Assembly (NCBI GenBank): GCA_947085825.1
Contig: CAMTXX010000082.1
Coordinates: 1-22,213 of the forward strand
Source: JAOUFP01 sp947085825
Lineage (GTDB): Bacteria; Nitrospirota; Thermodesulfovibrionia; Thermodesulfovibrionales; UBA6898
DNA: 22,213 nucleotides
Reading direction: 5' to 3'
The notes beneath the pieces are model-generated. The model was not told where the DNA came from, made no database searches, and saw nothing but the letters and a program-made list of their open reading frames with translations. This document shows, piece after piece, positions 14,200-22,101 of this stretch. Position 1 is the first letter of the stretch; each line of letters opens with the position of its first letter. The position numbers were made by a program, and so were the translations under genes.

Positions 14200-16148
14200 A
14201 TTTTAAACTGCCTGCAGTTTTCCTTCTTTTTTTACTTGTTGTTTCCTGTGCTCCGAAGCAGGCCATAAAGCAAGAGGAGCAGCTAATCCCGCCGACGGCT
14301 GCAGAAGGGCTCATCCTTCCTGATATCGAGCAGAAGAAAGAGATGAAAGAGGAGAAAAAACCATTGCCGGAGGTTGAGAAGAAGGCAGAGGAGCAGTACG
14401 TCATGCTCAATTTCGAAAACGCCGATATCGAGACCGTTATAGCGACTGTCAGCGAGATGCTGAAGATAAATTATATCCTTGCCCCGGGTGTTACGGGCAA
14501 GATCACTATACAGTCTTATAGCAAAGTGCCCTTGAGCGAACTGTTTAAAACTTTTCAGACAGTGCTTGAGTTCAACGGTTTTACAGCGGTAAAAGACGGC
14601 AGTTTTTATAGAATAGTGCCTATTGATACTGCAAAACAGCAGCCGTTAAAGATAGACGCCGGGAAAAAGGCTGAGATACCCAAGGATGCGAGCTTCATAA
14701 CCCAGCAGATCCCTCTGGAATATGTAAAGGCAAGTGATGTTGCCAATATCGTAAGAAACCTTATGCCGAGGGGGACTGATATTATTGTCTATGAACATAC
14801 CAACATGCTTATTATTACAGCGCCTCCGTCAGGCATGCTGAAGTTTATGAAGCTTCTTGAGACAATTGATATCCCTGCCACAGAGCGCGACGCGATAAAA
14901 ACCTTTGTTTACAATGTGGAGAACGGCGAGGCAAAGAAACTTGCGGAGATATTGAAAAATATTTTTGGGAAGCAGAAGGGAGATGTTGCTCCGCCTGTTA
15001 AATCCGTTGCTCCGGCTACCCCGCCTGCGCCGGCTCCGGCGCCGTTGAGGCGGCCCGTGCCTGCCGCTATCGCACCCCAACCCGGAGTTGCCGTCCTGGA
15101 AGGCATAGAAGGCTATGTTGAAGGCGAGGTGCTTATAGATTCATATGACGATATCAACGCCCTGATCATTAAAGCAACTCCGAGGGCCTATCTTACAATC
15201 CTTGAGACCCTGAAGAGATTAGATACCCAGCCGAAACAGGTATTGATAGAGGTGCTGATTGCGGAGGTTTCGCTGACTGATGAGACAAGTCTGGGATTGG
15301 AGTGGGTTTTAAAAGGGAAAAGTCGTGCTTTTAATAAAAACTTTGATTTCCTCGCAGGAAATGCCCAAACCCCTTTGACTTTTCTTGAGACCAAAAAAAA
15401 TGAAAAGGGTGAGATTATCGAATTCAAGACAAACTTTGTGCCTGTAGTTGGATCCGGACTTTTTGCGAATCTGATTAGTACTGATCAATTTAATGTTCTT
15501 ATAAATGCAGCCGCTACCACAGGCAACGTCAATGTGCTTGCAAGCCCTCACATTCTTGCCCTCGACAACAAAGAGGCGAAGATCGAGATTTCTGACGAGG
15601 TGCCTGTGGCCACCTCGATATCCCAGCCGCAGACAACTACAGATAATACGATATCTAATGTCCAGTTCAAGGCAGCAGGAATAATACTGACCGTCACCCC
15701 GCATATCAATGAAAAAAAGCAGGTGACCTTGAAAATATCTCAGGAGGTAAGTGAACCTGGGAAAGTATACCCGATCCGCGGACAGGATTACCAGGGCTTC
15801 ACGACTCGAAAGGTTAATACCACAGCGATTGTTCAGAACGGCCATACGCTGGTGATCGGAGGAATTATTACTGAAACAAAGGGATATTCACGCTCAGGTA
15901 TTCCATTTCTGAGCAAGATACCGCTTTTTGGATATCTGTTCGGAACGACAACCGATAGTGTCAGAAAAAAGGAACTGATTCTTATGGTGACCCCTCATGT
16001 GGTTTCAAATCATGAAGAGGCTGATCTGCTGACAGCGGAATATATGAACAAGGTGAAAGATCTCAAAAAGAAAATTGAGAAACGTCAGAAGGATACACAG
16101 GCTGATATTCATACTCACAAACACGGAGAAGAGGAAAAGAAGGACTGA
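14196..16148 (+). CDS. gspD: Type II secretion secretin GspD
   Basis: Outer-membrane secretin channel, 650 residues. It has a lipoprotein signal with lipobox cysteine C18 (LLVVSC), so it may target itself without a separate pilotin. The N0 domain spans about 68-148 and N1 about 165-230. N2 and N3-like modules are split by a long Pro/Ala linker (264-297). The secretin domain runs from about 345 to 605, with VLASPHILALDNKEAKIEI, a GTTR-region equivalent, IVQNGHTLVIGGII and IPLFGYLFG. The C-terminus is a charged coil ending with HTHKHG. It is the last gene of the operon; gspF, G, H, I and J are not in the window. Confidence 0.93.
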   Translation: MNFKLPAVFLLFLLVVSCAPKQAIKQEEQLIPPTAAEGLILPDIEQKKEMKEEKKPLPEVEKKAEEQYVMLNFENADIETVIATVSEMLKINYILAPGVTGKITIQSYSKVPLSELFKTFQTVLEFNGFTAVKDGSFYRIVPIDTAKQQPLKIDAGKKAEIPKDASFITQQIPLEYVKASDVANIVRNLMPRGTDIIVYEHTNMLIITAPPSGMLKFMKLLETIDIPATERDAIKTFVYNVENGEAKKLAEILKNIFGKQKGDVAPPVKSVAPATPPAPAPAPLRRPVPAAIAPQPGVAVLEGIEGYVEGEVLIDSYDDINALIIKATPRAYLTILETLKRLDTQPKQVLIEVLIAEVSLTDETSLGLEWVLKGKSRAFNKNFDFLAGNAQTPLTFLETKKNEKGEIIEFKTNFVPVVGSGLFANLISTDQFNVLINAAATTGNVNVLASPHILALDNKEAKIEISDEVPVATSISQPQTTTDNTISNVQFKAAGIILTVTPHINEKKQVTLKISQEVSEPGKVYPIRGQDYQGFTTRKVNTTAIVQNGHTLVIGGIITETKGYSRSGIPFLSKIPLFGYLFGTTTDSVRKKELILMVTPHVVSNHEEADLLTAEYMNKVKDLKKKIEKRQKDTQADIHTHKHGEEEKKD

Positions 16149-16210
16149 CTACTTGTAATGGGTAATGTCAAAAGTTTTATGAAAAAAAGAGATATAAATA
16201 TATGGTTTTT

Positions 16211-16333
16211 TCACCCTCCCCTTAATCCCCTCCCCTCACCAACAGTAGGGGCCTTAAGCCAGGGAGGGGAAATAGAAAGAGACATTTCAAAATCTTTCCT
16301 CTCCCTTGAGGGGAGAGGGTAGGGAGAGGGTGA
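16211..16333. repeat. Palindromic CCCTCCCC-type repeat between gspD and the HicB-like gene
   Basis: A pyrimidine-rich left arm from TCACCCTCCCC pairs with GGGAGAGGGTGA at the right end. The right arm contains CTCCCTTGAGGGGAG at 16301-16315. The left arm has its exact complement split by a 22-bp mini-unit: CTCCCCTCA (16230-16238) and AGGGAG (16261-16266). The structure could act as a transcription-ending or mRNA-stabilising hairpin after gspD. The rest of the 256-bp gap holds nothing I can name. Confidence 0.75.
16239..16260 (-). repeat. Mini-unit (22 bp) inserted in a palindrome
   Basis: On the minus strand: GGCTTAAGGCC followed by CCTACTGTTGG. The outer pair is G-C. Removing exactly these 22 bases restores CTCCCCTCAAGGGAG, a 15/15 match to the complement of the other arm. 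Confidence 0.85.
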
Positions 16334-16404
16334 GAATACTTGCTTTTAAAGCTTTTAGCATTAAAACTTTTGACAATACGTTGTAATGAAGCAGGAGGCA
16401 GCAT

Positions 16405-16617
16405 ATGAATGAATTGATTTTTATAGTAGAAGAAGATGTTGATGGCGGCTATAATGCCAATGCCCTTGGGTTATCGCTATTCACCCAGGGAGATACTATG
16501 GACGAACTGAAGCTTAATATTAGAGATGCAATAAAATGTCATTTTGACAACGAAGCGGATATACCGAAGATCATAAGACTGCATCAGGTAAAAGAAGAAG
16601 TCTTTGTCTATGCCTAA
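16405..16617 (+). CDS. HicB-like small protein, no partner toxin
   Basis: A 70-residue protein with a HicB/UPF0150-type fold pattern: an N-terminal strand pair (MNELIFIVEEDVDGGYNANALGLSLFTQGDTMDELKLNIRDAI) followed by a short helix, in the order seen in HicB antitoxins. Such lone proteins are sometimes mis-annotated as 2-oxoisovalerate dehydrogenase. It has no C-terminal DNA-binding domain and no hicA gene on either side, so it cannot be called a working toxin-antitoxin. AGGAGG precedes the ATG. It sits between two palindromic repeats. Confidence 0.7.
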   Translation: MNELIFIVEEDVDGGYNANALGLSLFTQGDTMDELKLNIRDAIKCHFDNEADIPKIIRLHQVKEEVFVYA

Positions 16618-16655
16618 AAGGACTGACACTTTAACTTATTTATACCTGCCTTTAA

Positions 16656-16884
16656 CCCAAAAAATGCAGTTAAATAAAACCACAGAGTTCACAGAGGTAT
16701 TTTAAACTTTTAAAAGACTTTTAATTTCAAGCAATTCTCTGTGTTTTCACTCTCTATATTTTGAAAATAAACAAATCTGCCCTTGCATAAAAGAGTGCAC
16801 AGAGAAAATTATAAAAACTGATGGTTTCTCTTTTATTGTCAATATGTTTCTCTGTGTTCTCTGTGGTTAATTGCAGTTTTCGGG
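16656..16884. mobile_element. 229-bp MITE-like element, CCACAGAG type
   Basis: The left end begins CCCAAAAAATGCAGTTAAA and continues to CCACAGAGTTCACAGAG. The right end, read from the other strand, begins CCCGAAAACTGCAATTAA followed by CCACAGAGAACACAGAG. TTAA flanks both sides (16652-16655 and 16885-16888). The ends match in outline those of 6783-7013 and 21920-22174, so it belongs to the same superfamily. It contains no mini-unit. Its right flank TTAA supplies the stop codon of the deacetylase gene, which reads into it on the minus strand. Confidence 0.75.
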
Positions 16885-17799
16885 TTAATTCAGCAATTCC
16901 TCGACTGTTATCAAGACCGACTCGCTGAGTGCAGCAAGGTTATACCCGCCTTCCAGACAGAAAATATAAGGGATGTTTTTCTTTGAGGACAATATCTCTT
17001 TTACAATGTTTTTTATCCCTTCGTTTGTTACCCTGATTCCGGCAAGCGGGTCTTTTGCGTGCAGGTCATAACCGGCAGATACCAAAATAATGTCCGGATC
17101 GAATTTATTGACCAGTCCCGGAAGAATATCCTGATAAGCCACAAAATAATCCTCGTCTCCTGCGCCCTGAGGCATCGGAATATTATATGTGTATCCCTCG
17201 CCTTTTCCCTTACCACGCTCTGAACCGCTGCCGGTGCCCGGATAATGCGGGTACTGGTGTGTGCTGAAAAAGAAAACTGTATCATCATTTTCGAAGATAT
17301 GCTGTGTGCCATTGCCGTGGTGGACGTCAAAATCAATAATAAAGACCTTTCCGTATCCTCTTTTCTGCGCGTATCGTGCGCCAACTGCGATGTTGTTGAA
17401 TATGCAGAAACCCATTGCCCTGTTCGCCTCTGCGTGATGTCCCGGAGGCCGCACAGCGCAGAAAGCCCTATCGAGTCTGCCGGACTTGCAGCCTTCTACG
17501 GCCTCTATTACTGCTCCGGCAGCGTAGAGGGCGGCTTCCACCGAATTTTTTGAAATATACGTATCAGGGTCATAATAGCCGGTAAATTTCATCACCTTTT
17601 CAATGTAGGAATTGTTATGGACAGCAAGTATGTCGTTTATATCGGCCTTGAGGGGTTTCATATGAATAAGTCTGTCCCGGATATCGGACTTCTTCAGGGT
17701 GTTGTTTATCGCGATAAGACGGTCTTTTGATTCAGGGTGTCCGGCAGGCATTTCATGAAGGAGAAAGATATCGTCATATATGTATCCAACCTTTTTCAT
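16885..17799 (-). CDS. Histone-deacetylase/AcuC-family amidohydrolase
   Basis: A 304-residue zinc-dependent deacetylase of the HDAC/AcuC/AphA superfamily, probably acting on acetylated proteins (such as acetyl-CoA synthetase) or acetyl-polyamines. The full active site is visible: RPPGHHA (H121, H122), IDFDVHHGNG with the zinc ligands D158 and H160, SAGYD with D245, and the catalytic tyrosine Y286 in CLEGGY. Length is normal. The ATG at 17799 has no clear ribosome binding site, but the residues after it (GYIYDDIFLLHEMPAGHPE) match the family start. The substrate cannot be told from sequence. Confidence 0.9.
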   Translation of the reverse strand: MKKVGYIYDDIFLLHEMPAGHPESKDRLIAINNTLKKSDIRDRLIHMKPLKADINDILAVHNNSYIEKVMKFTGYYDPDTYISKNSVEAALYAAGAVIEAVEGCKSGRLDRAFCAVRPPGHHAEANRAMGFCIFNNIAVGARYAQKRGYGKVFIIDFDVHHGNGTQHIFENDDTVFFFSTHQYPHYPGTGSGSERGKGKGEGYTYNIPMPQGAGDEDYFVAYQDILPGLVNKFDPDIILVSAGYDLHAKDPLAGIRVTNEGIKNIVKEILSSKKNIPYIFCLEGGYNLAALSESVLITVEELLN

Positions 17800-17842
17800 G
17801 TAATGATTTTATCATGGGACCGCAAGAAAAGAAAATAAAAAG

Positions 17843-17974
17843 GAGCCTCGTGCAAAAGTCAAAAAAGAACAAAAATGTCATTCCGAACAAAGTGAGGAAT
17901 CTTTTGAAGTCAATGTGTTACAAGACCTCTCACTTCGTTCGAGGTGACAAAATGGGGACTTTTGCAAGAGCCTC
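17843..17974. repeat. Palindromic repeat with GAGCCTC…CAAAAGTC ends
   Basis: GAGCCTCGTGCAAAAGTC at 17843-17860 and its reverse complement at 17957-17974 match at 16 of 18 positions. Inside is a second inverted pair of the GTCATTCCGAACAAAGTGAGG type and its partner CTCACTTCGTTCGAGGTGAC. It fills most of the gap between the deacetylase gene and fhs, contains no mini-unit, and appears to be yet another dispersed hairpin family. Confidence 0.7.
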
Positions 17975-17977
17975 ACA

Positions 17978-17997
17978 GGGCAGGATTTCTCCTGCCC
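17978..17997. terminator. Hairpin downstream of fhs, possible terminator
   Basis: Perfect 8-bp stem GGGCAGGA/TCCTGCCC with a TTTC loop, 24 bases after the fhs stop on the minus strand. There is no U-run on either side, so it is at best an atypical terminator or a stabilising 3' hairpin. Confidence 0.4.
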
Positions 17998-18020
17998 TTA
18001 TAGCAAAGAAATGCTGATGC

Positions 18021-19784
18021 TTAAAATACGCCTTTTACCCTGCCTGTTTCTGTGTCAACATCGACCCTTCTGTATGCAGGATCAGAGGCAGTGCCCGGCA
18101 TCAAGGTAATCGAACCTGCAACCGGCACAACAAAACCTGCTCCCTTATAGGTCAGGATGTCTCTGATGGAGAGCTTCCAGCCTTTGGGAACTCCTTTCAT
18201 GTTCGGGTTGTCCGAGAGGCTGAGGTGGGTTTTCACCATACAGGTACCGAGCTTTGCTATCTCAGGGTCTTCTTCCATCCGCTTGGCCTTAGCCAGCGCC
18301 TCAGGTGAGTACTCAACGCCGTCTGCGCCATAGACCTCTGTTGCGATCAGTTCAATGCGTTTGCGAAGAGGTGTTGAAAGTTCGTAGAGGAATTTAAAGT
18401 CATTAGGCTCATTGCAGGCATCTACAACAGCGTCAGCAAGTTCCAGAGCCCCATCTCCGCCGTATTGCCAGTGTTTTGAAAGAGCGACCCTTGCTCCGGC
18501 AGCCTCCGCAATTCTTTTGACAGCGTTGATCTCGTTGTCAGTGTCAGTGTAGAAGGCGTTGATGCAGACAACCGGATTGATCCCGGCTTTTTTCACGACA
18601 TTTACAAGATGGATAAGGTTATCGCAGCCCTTTTCGACCCATCCTACGTTTTCGCCTTTATACTCCGCCGGGAGCGGCTTGCCGGGAACAGGGATCGGAG
18701 CTCCCCCGTGGCATTTCAGCGCCCTGATCGTTGCAACAACTACTGCCGCGTTTGGCTTAAGGCCGGAATACCTGCATTTAAGGTTCCAGAATTTCTCAAA
18801 TCCGATGTCAGCGGCAAATCCGGATTCGGTAACATTATAATCAGCAAGCTTCAGCCCGACTCTGTCTGCTATGATCGAGGACTGTCCGATAGCGATATTG
18901 GCGAAAGGCCCTGCATGGACGAGGACCGGTTGCCCTTCGATAGTCTGCAGGAGATTCGGGTTGATCGCTTCAACCATCCAGGCGGTCATTGCGCCTGCTA
19001 CGCCGAGGTCTTCGGTTGTAACCGGTTTCCCGCTTTTGCTGTATGCGACAACGATTCTGCCCATTCTCTCACGCATATCCTTGAGGTCTTTTGCTACCGC
19101 AAGGATCGCCATAACCTCTGAGGAAACAGCTATTGCGAATCCTGAGTTCATCATGAATCCGTCGGTCTTGCCGCCCTGGCCGATGGTTATGTTTCTAAGC
19201 GCTTGAGCGCAGAAGTCCATGATCCACTTCATCTCTACATTGCGTGGGTCTATGTCCAACCTCTTCAGGTTGCGTTTTGAAAGCTGGTCATCGTTGTAGT
19301 TGAATTCGTGCTGCATGCGGGAGGTAAGGGCGACCATTGCAAGGTTGTGCGCGTTCATAATAGCGTTTATATCGCCGGTGAGTCCAAGGGAAAACGGAGT
19401 CAGCGGTATGCACTGTGAGAGTCCTCCGCCTGCAGCCGAGCCTTTGATGTTCATGGTAGGCCCGCCTGAAGGCTGGCGGATGGCAGCGATGACCTTTTTG
19501 CCTCTCTTGCCCAGTCCCTGGGTCAGTCCCATGGTAGTGGTGGATTTTCCTTCTCCCAAGGGGGTAGGGGTGATGGCGGTAACATCAACATACTTGCCGT
19601 CGGGTTTATTTTTGAGACGGCTTAAAATCTTGTTGAAATCGAGCTTTGCTACGTAATGTCCGTGCGGGAGAAGCTCCTCTTTTTCGAGGCCCAGTTCCTC
19701 GCTTAACTGGTACACTGTTTTCATGCGGGATTCTGATTCTTCTGCTATCTCCCAGTCAGCATGTTTTGTTGGATCAAGCGGCAT
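18021..19784 (-). CDS. fhs: Formate-tetrahydrofolate ligase
   Basis: Formate-tetrahydrofolate ligase, the ATP-dependent enzyme that makes 10-formyl-THF from formate for purine synthesis, formyl-Met-tRNA and the methyl branch of the Wood-Ljungdahl pathway. It has 587 residues. The P-loop TPLGEGKST is at 74-82 (K80), followed by GGPTMNIKGSAAGGG and TGDINAIMNAHNL, both family motifs. Length is near the long end for the family because of an N-terminal extension (MPLDPTKHADWEIAEESESRM…), seen in similar proteins. AAGGAG precedes the ATG. Upstream lie a promoter-like pair (19900-19927) and a hairpin (19829-19877). Confidence 0.96.
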   Translation of the reverse strand: MPLDPTKHADWEIAEESESRMKTVYQLSEELGLEKEELLPHGHYVAKLDFNKILSRLKNKPDGKYVDVTAITPTPLGEGKSTTTMGLTQGLGKRGKKVIAAIRQPSGGPTMNIKGSAAGGGLSQCIPLTPFSLGLTGDINAIMNAHNLAMVALTSRMQHEFNYNDDQLSKRNLKRLDIDPRNVEMKWIMDFCAQALRNITIGQGGKTDGFMMNSGFAIAVSSEVMAILAVAKDLKDMRERMGRIVVAYSKSGKPVTTEDLGVAGAMTAWMVEAINPNLLQTIEGQPVLVHAGPFANIAIGQSSIIADRVGLKLADYNVTESGFAADIGFEKFWNLKCRYSGLKPNAAVVVATIRALKCHGGAPIPVPGKPLPAEYKGENVGWVEKGCDNLIHLVNVVKKAGINPVVCINAFYTDTDNEINAVKRIAEAAGARVALSKHWQYGGDGALELADAVVDACNEPNDFKFLYELSTPLRKRIELIATEVYGADGVEYSPEALAKAKRMEEDPEIAKLGTCMVKTHLSLSDNPNMKGVPKGWKLSIRDILTYKGAGFVVPVAGSITLMPGTASDPAYRRVDVDTETGRVKGVF

Positions 19785-19828
19785 ACTATTCTCCTTGGAA
19801 AAATTTATTTATACATGCAATGCGGATA

Positions 19829-19877
19829 ATGAATGAATTAATAATTTGCCTGCGCTTTTTATAGATTAATCATTCAT
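19829..19877 (-). promoter_or_regulatory. Hairpin in the fhs 5' leader
   Basis: ATGAATGAATTAAT (19829-19842) pairs with ATTAATCATTCAT (19865-19877) with one bulge, across a 22-base loop. It lies between the likely fhs transcription start (about 19892) and the gene. The sequence does not match any riboswitch I know. Confidence 0.45.
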
Positions 19878-19899
19878 CCCACGAATGTTAAGCCTTGAT

Positions 19900-19927
19900 A
19901 TTATACGAATTTCCTGAGTTTTTTCAA
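19900..19927 (-). promoter_or_regulatory. Promoter candidate for fhs
   Basis: On the minus strand TTGAAA (19927-19922) and TATAAT (19905-19900) are separated by 16 bases, close to the sigma-70 consensus. Transcription would start near 19892, leaving a leader of about 108 bases before the fhs ATG. The 162-bp gap between purK and fhs holds no other feature besides the leader hairpin. Confidence 0.6.
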
Positions 19928-19946
19928 TATATAAAAAAAAATTATA

Positions 19947-21059
19947 TTAGTTGCTGTCTTCAGGATATAAAACGCTCTTAATATAATTCAGTTTCGCCTT
20001 GACAGCTTCTGCGTTTTTCCCGAGAATATTGATATGCCCCATCTTTCTCCTGTTTCTTGTTTCCTTTTTGCCATATAAATGAATCTTCACGCCGGGTATT
20101 GATAAGATTTTCTCAAGTTCCAGGTCATCTGTACCCTTGCCGAGTATGTTCAGCATTGCAGAGGGGCAGAGAAGTTCCGGCTCAGTCATCGGCAGGCCGC
20201 ATATCGCCCTTAATAGCATCTCGAACTGGGATATATCGCAGGCATCCATGCTGTAATGGCCGGAGTTATGAGGCCTTGGAGCGAATTCATTTATGAGCAA
20301 TTCATCATCTTCAAGCAGAAACATCTCTACACACATGAGGCCTACAAGGTCAAGGGCCTTTGCAAGATCGGATACTATCTCACAAGCGCGCCTCTTTGCC
20401 TTTTCGCTGATATCGGCAGGAGCTAAAGTGTAAAAAAGTATTCCCATGTCATGGATGTTTTCAACAATGGGATAGAGGACAACATCTCCTTTTTTGCCCC
20501 TTCCGCATATAACAGAGATTTCTTTTGTAAAGGGCACATATTCTTCTGCTACCAGCTCCTGCTTAAGCTCCTCTTTAATCCCTTCATAATCAGAAAGGCC
20601 CTTAATGATATAAAGTCCTTTGCCGTCGTAGCCTCCTGTGGATGTCTTTACGACTAAATTCCTGCTTTTTATCAGAGATGGAATTTCTGAGCCGTCTTTA
20701 AAAATCGAGAATTTCGGGACAGGAAAGCCCTTTTCTGAAAGATAAGTTTTTTCAGATGCCCTGTTCTGCTTTATGCTTAAAATCTCAGATGAAGGGAATA
20801 CCGGAATGCTTTTTTCCGTCTCTCTGACTACATCAATATCTACATGCTCAAATTCGTATGTAGCAATGTCGCACTCCTTCACAAAAGCAGAGACCTCAGC
20901 AGGATGAAAGGCCTTGTCGGCAACCTGGGCTGCCGGGCCGTCCAAATCAGGGTCAAGAACTATGGAGCTATAGCCCATCCTTCTGCATTCAAGGATGAAC
21001 ATCCTGCCGAGTTGTCCTCCGCCGATAATACCTATTTTAGAGTCTGGATAAAGGTCCAT
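19947..21059 (-). CDS. purK: 5-(carboxyamino)imidazole ribonucleotide synthase
   Basis: ATP-grasp enzyme that carboxylates AIR with bicarbonate to N5-CAIR in purine synthesis, 370 residues. It has the N-terminal GGGQLGRM (13-20) typical of PurK, the ATP-grasp loop TGGYDGKG (141-148), VAEEYVPFTKEISVI (170-184) and NEFAPRPHNSGHYSMDAC (257-274). It begins directly after the purE stop (TAA then ATG), so translation is likely coupled. The product is passed to PurE. Confidence 0.95.
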   Translation of the reverse strand: MDLYPDSKIGIIGGGQLGRMFILECRRMGYSSIVLDPDLDGPAAQVADKAFHPAEVSAFVKECDIATYEFEHVDIDVVRETEKSIPVFPSSEILSIKQNRASEKTYLSEKGFPVPKFSIFKDGSEIPSLIKSRNLVVKTSTGGYDGKGLYIIKGLSDYEGIKEELKQELVAEEYVPFTKEISVICGRGKKGDVVLYPIVENIHDMGILFYTLAPADISEKAKRRACEIVSDLAKALDLVGLMCVEMFLLEDDELLINEFAPRPHNSGHYSMDACDISQFEMLLRAICGLPMTEPELLCPSAMLNILGKGTDDLELEKILSIPGVKIHLYGKKETRNRRKMGHINILGKNAEAVKAKLNYIKSVLYPEDSN

Positions 21060-21554
21060 TTATGCCAAATCATCGCTATTTATTTTCATGTCTGATACAT
21101 GCTGCCTGAGTCTTTCAGTATAACCAATCACCCGTTTCTGTATCTCAGGATATTTTATGCCAAGAATTCTGGCTGCAAGAAGGCCTGCGTTTTCTGCATT
21201 GCCAATGCCTACTGTGGCAACAGGTATGCCGGAGGGCATCTGGACAATTGACAAAAGAGAATCAAGACCATTAAGCGCAATAGTCTGAACAGGAACTCCA
21301 ATAACAGGCAAGGGGGTTTTTGATGCGGTCATGCCCGGCAGATGAGCAGCTCCGCCGGCCCCTGCTATTATAACCTCAAGCCCTCTGTCCTTTGCTTCTT
21401 CTGCATACCTGAACATCTCATCCGGTGTTCTGTGGGCTGATTTAATGGAGATTTCATATGGCACTTCCAATTCCTTCAGTATATCAGCCGCCTTCTTCAT
21501 TACAGGAAGGTCGCTTTTGCTGCCCATTATTATTCCTACCAATGGTTTTGTCAT
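21060..21554 (-). CDS. purE: N5-carboxyaminoimidazole ribonucleotide mutase
   Basis: PurE class I mutase, which rearranges N5-CAIR to CAIR. It has 164 residues from the chosen start. Motifs: GIIMGSKSD (7-15), SAHRTP (39-44, H41), AGAGGAAHLPGM (64-75) and PVIGVPV. The presence of PurK next to it supports the N5-CAIR route. The start is ATG 21554, with AAGGAG about six bases upstream. A longer frame to 21590 would add 12 non-conserved residues. The ATG overlaps the stop of the preceding small gene (ATGA), indicating coupled translation. Confidence 0.95.
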   Translation of the reverse strand: MTKPLVGIIMGSKSDLPVMKKAADILKELEVPYEISIKSAHRTPDEMFRYAEEAKDRGLEVIIAGAGGAAHLPGMTASKTPLPVIGVPVQTIALNGLDSLLSIVQMPSGIPVATVGIGNAENAGLLAARILGIKYPEIQKRVIGYTERLRQHVSDMKINSDDLA

Positions 21555-21808
21555 CCCTGCTCCTTTTTGATCTTTTGTTCCGGCTGCCATTTGAGCTGAA
21601 ATTCCAATTCCTCCTCCGAGGATCCGCGCTCATGTTCGATGTTGATAATGGCGGTTGGCGGTATGGAAATTCGCTCTCCTGCCACCTGAATTCTAAATCG
21701 CCGGCCTTGTTCAATGCAGTCAGCAAGTCGTCGCAGCTTTTCAATGAACTGTTTTGCAGGATAGTTCTTTTCAATGTCGCGTTTGGGTTTTTTCTTTAGC
21801 GCTGCCAT
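21551..21808 (-). CDS. Amphi-Trp domain protein
   Basis: An 85-residue basic protein. Residues 40-74 (FRIQVAGERISIPPTAIINIEHERGSSEEELEFQLKW) match the amphi-Trp domain pattern: a strand-turn-strand with IPP and a final E-LEFQLKW strand. The N-terminal half is a Lys/Arg-rich helix. It overlaps the purE start by four bases and has a strong GGAGGTG ribosome binding site. The function of this domain is unknown. Its position first in the purine operon suggests co-expression, not a proven role. Confidence 0.75.
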   Translation of the reverse strand: MAALKKKPKRDIEKNYPAKQFIEKLRRLADCIEQGRRFRIQVAGERISIPPTAIINIEHERGSSEEELEFQLKWQPEQKIKKEQG

Positions 21809-21882
21809 CTGGACACCTCCATGCTCCTGAGCTATTGCGCGTTAATCATCTACTGTCTGTGCGCATCTTATAGAGATAATTT

Positions 21883-21915
21883 ATTATACACAATCAGCGT
21901 AATAATGGCAGTCAA
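21883..21915 (-). promoter_or_regulatory. Weak promoter candidate upstream of the amphi-Trp-purEK operon
   Basis: On the minus strand TTGACT (21915-21910) and TATAAT (21888-21883) are visible, but 21 bases apart, longer than optimal. The -35-like box lies a few bases from the end of the 21920-22174 element, so that element marks the upstream limit of the promoter. Confidence 0.35.
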
Positions 21916-21967
21916 TTAACCTATAAAAAGCATTTGGCCACAGATAAACGCAGATAAACACAGATAA

Positions 21968-22035
21968 CCAACAGTAGTCGCCGCTTAACCAGAAGTAGGG
22001 GCTTCTAAGCCAGCGGGTACTGTTCCTTCTAAGCG
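21968..22035 (-). repeat. 68-bp cassette of three mini-units, second copy
   Basis: Same three-unit arrangement as 3747-3814, identical except for two substitutions (at 21972 and 21978). The flanks differ completely (CACAGATAA on the left, AACAAGAAC on the right), so the 68-bp block has moved as one piece. Confidence 0.85.
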
Positions 22036-22101
22036 AACAAGAACTTATGTTCAATTCATATTTCACCTTGCAGGTGAAATATGAAATTCTTGTAACTCAT
22101 T

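Noticed and set aside
19785..19899. THF riboswitch in the fhs leader
   Set aside because: The leader has a simple AT-rich hairpin and none of the conserved core sequence of that riboswitch.
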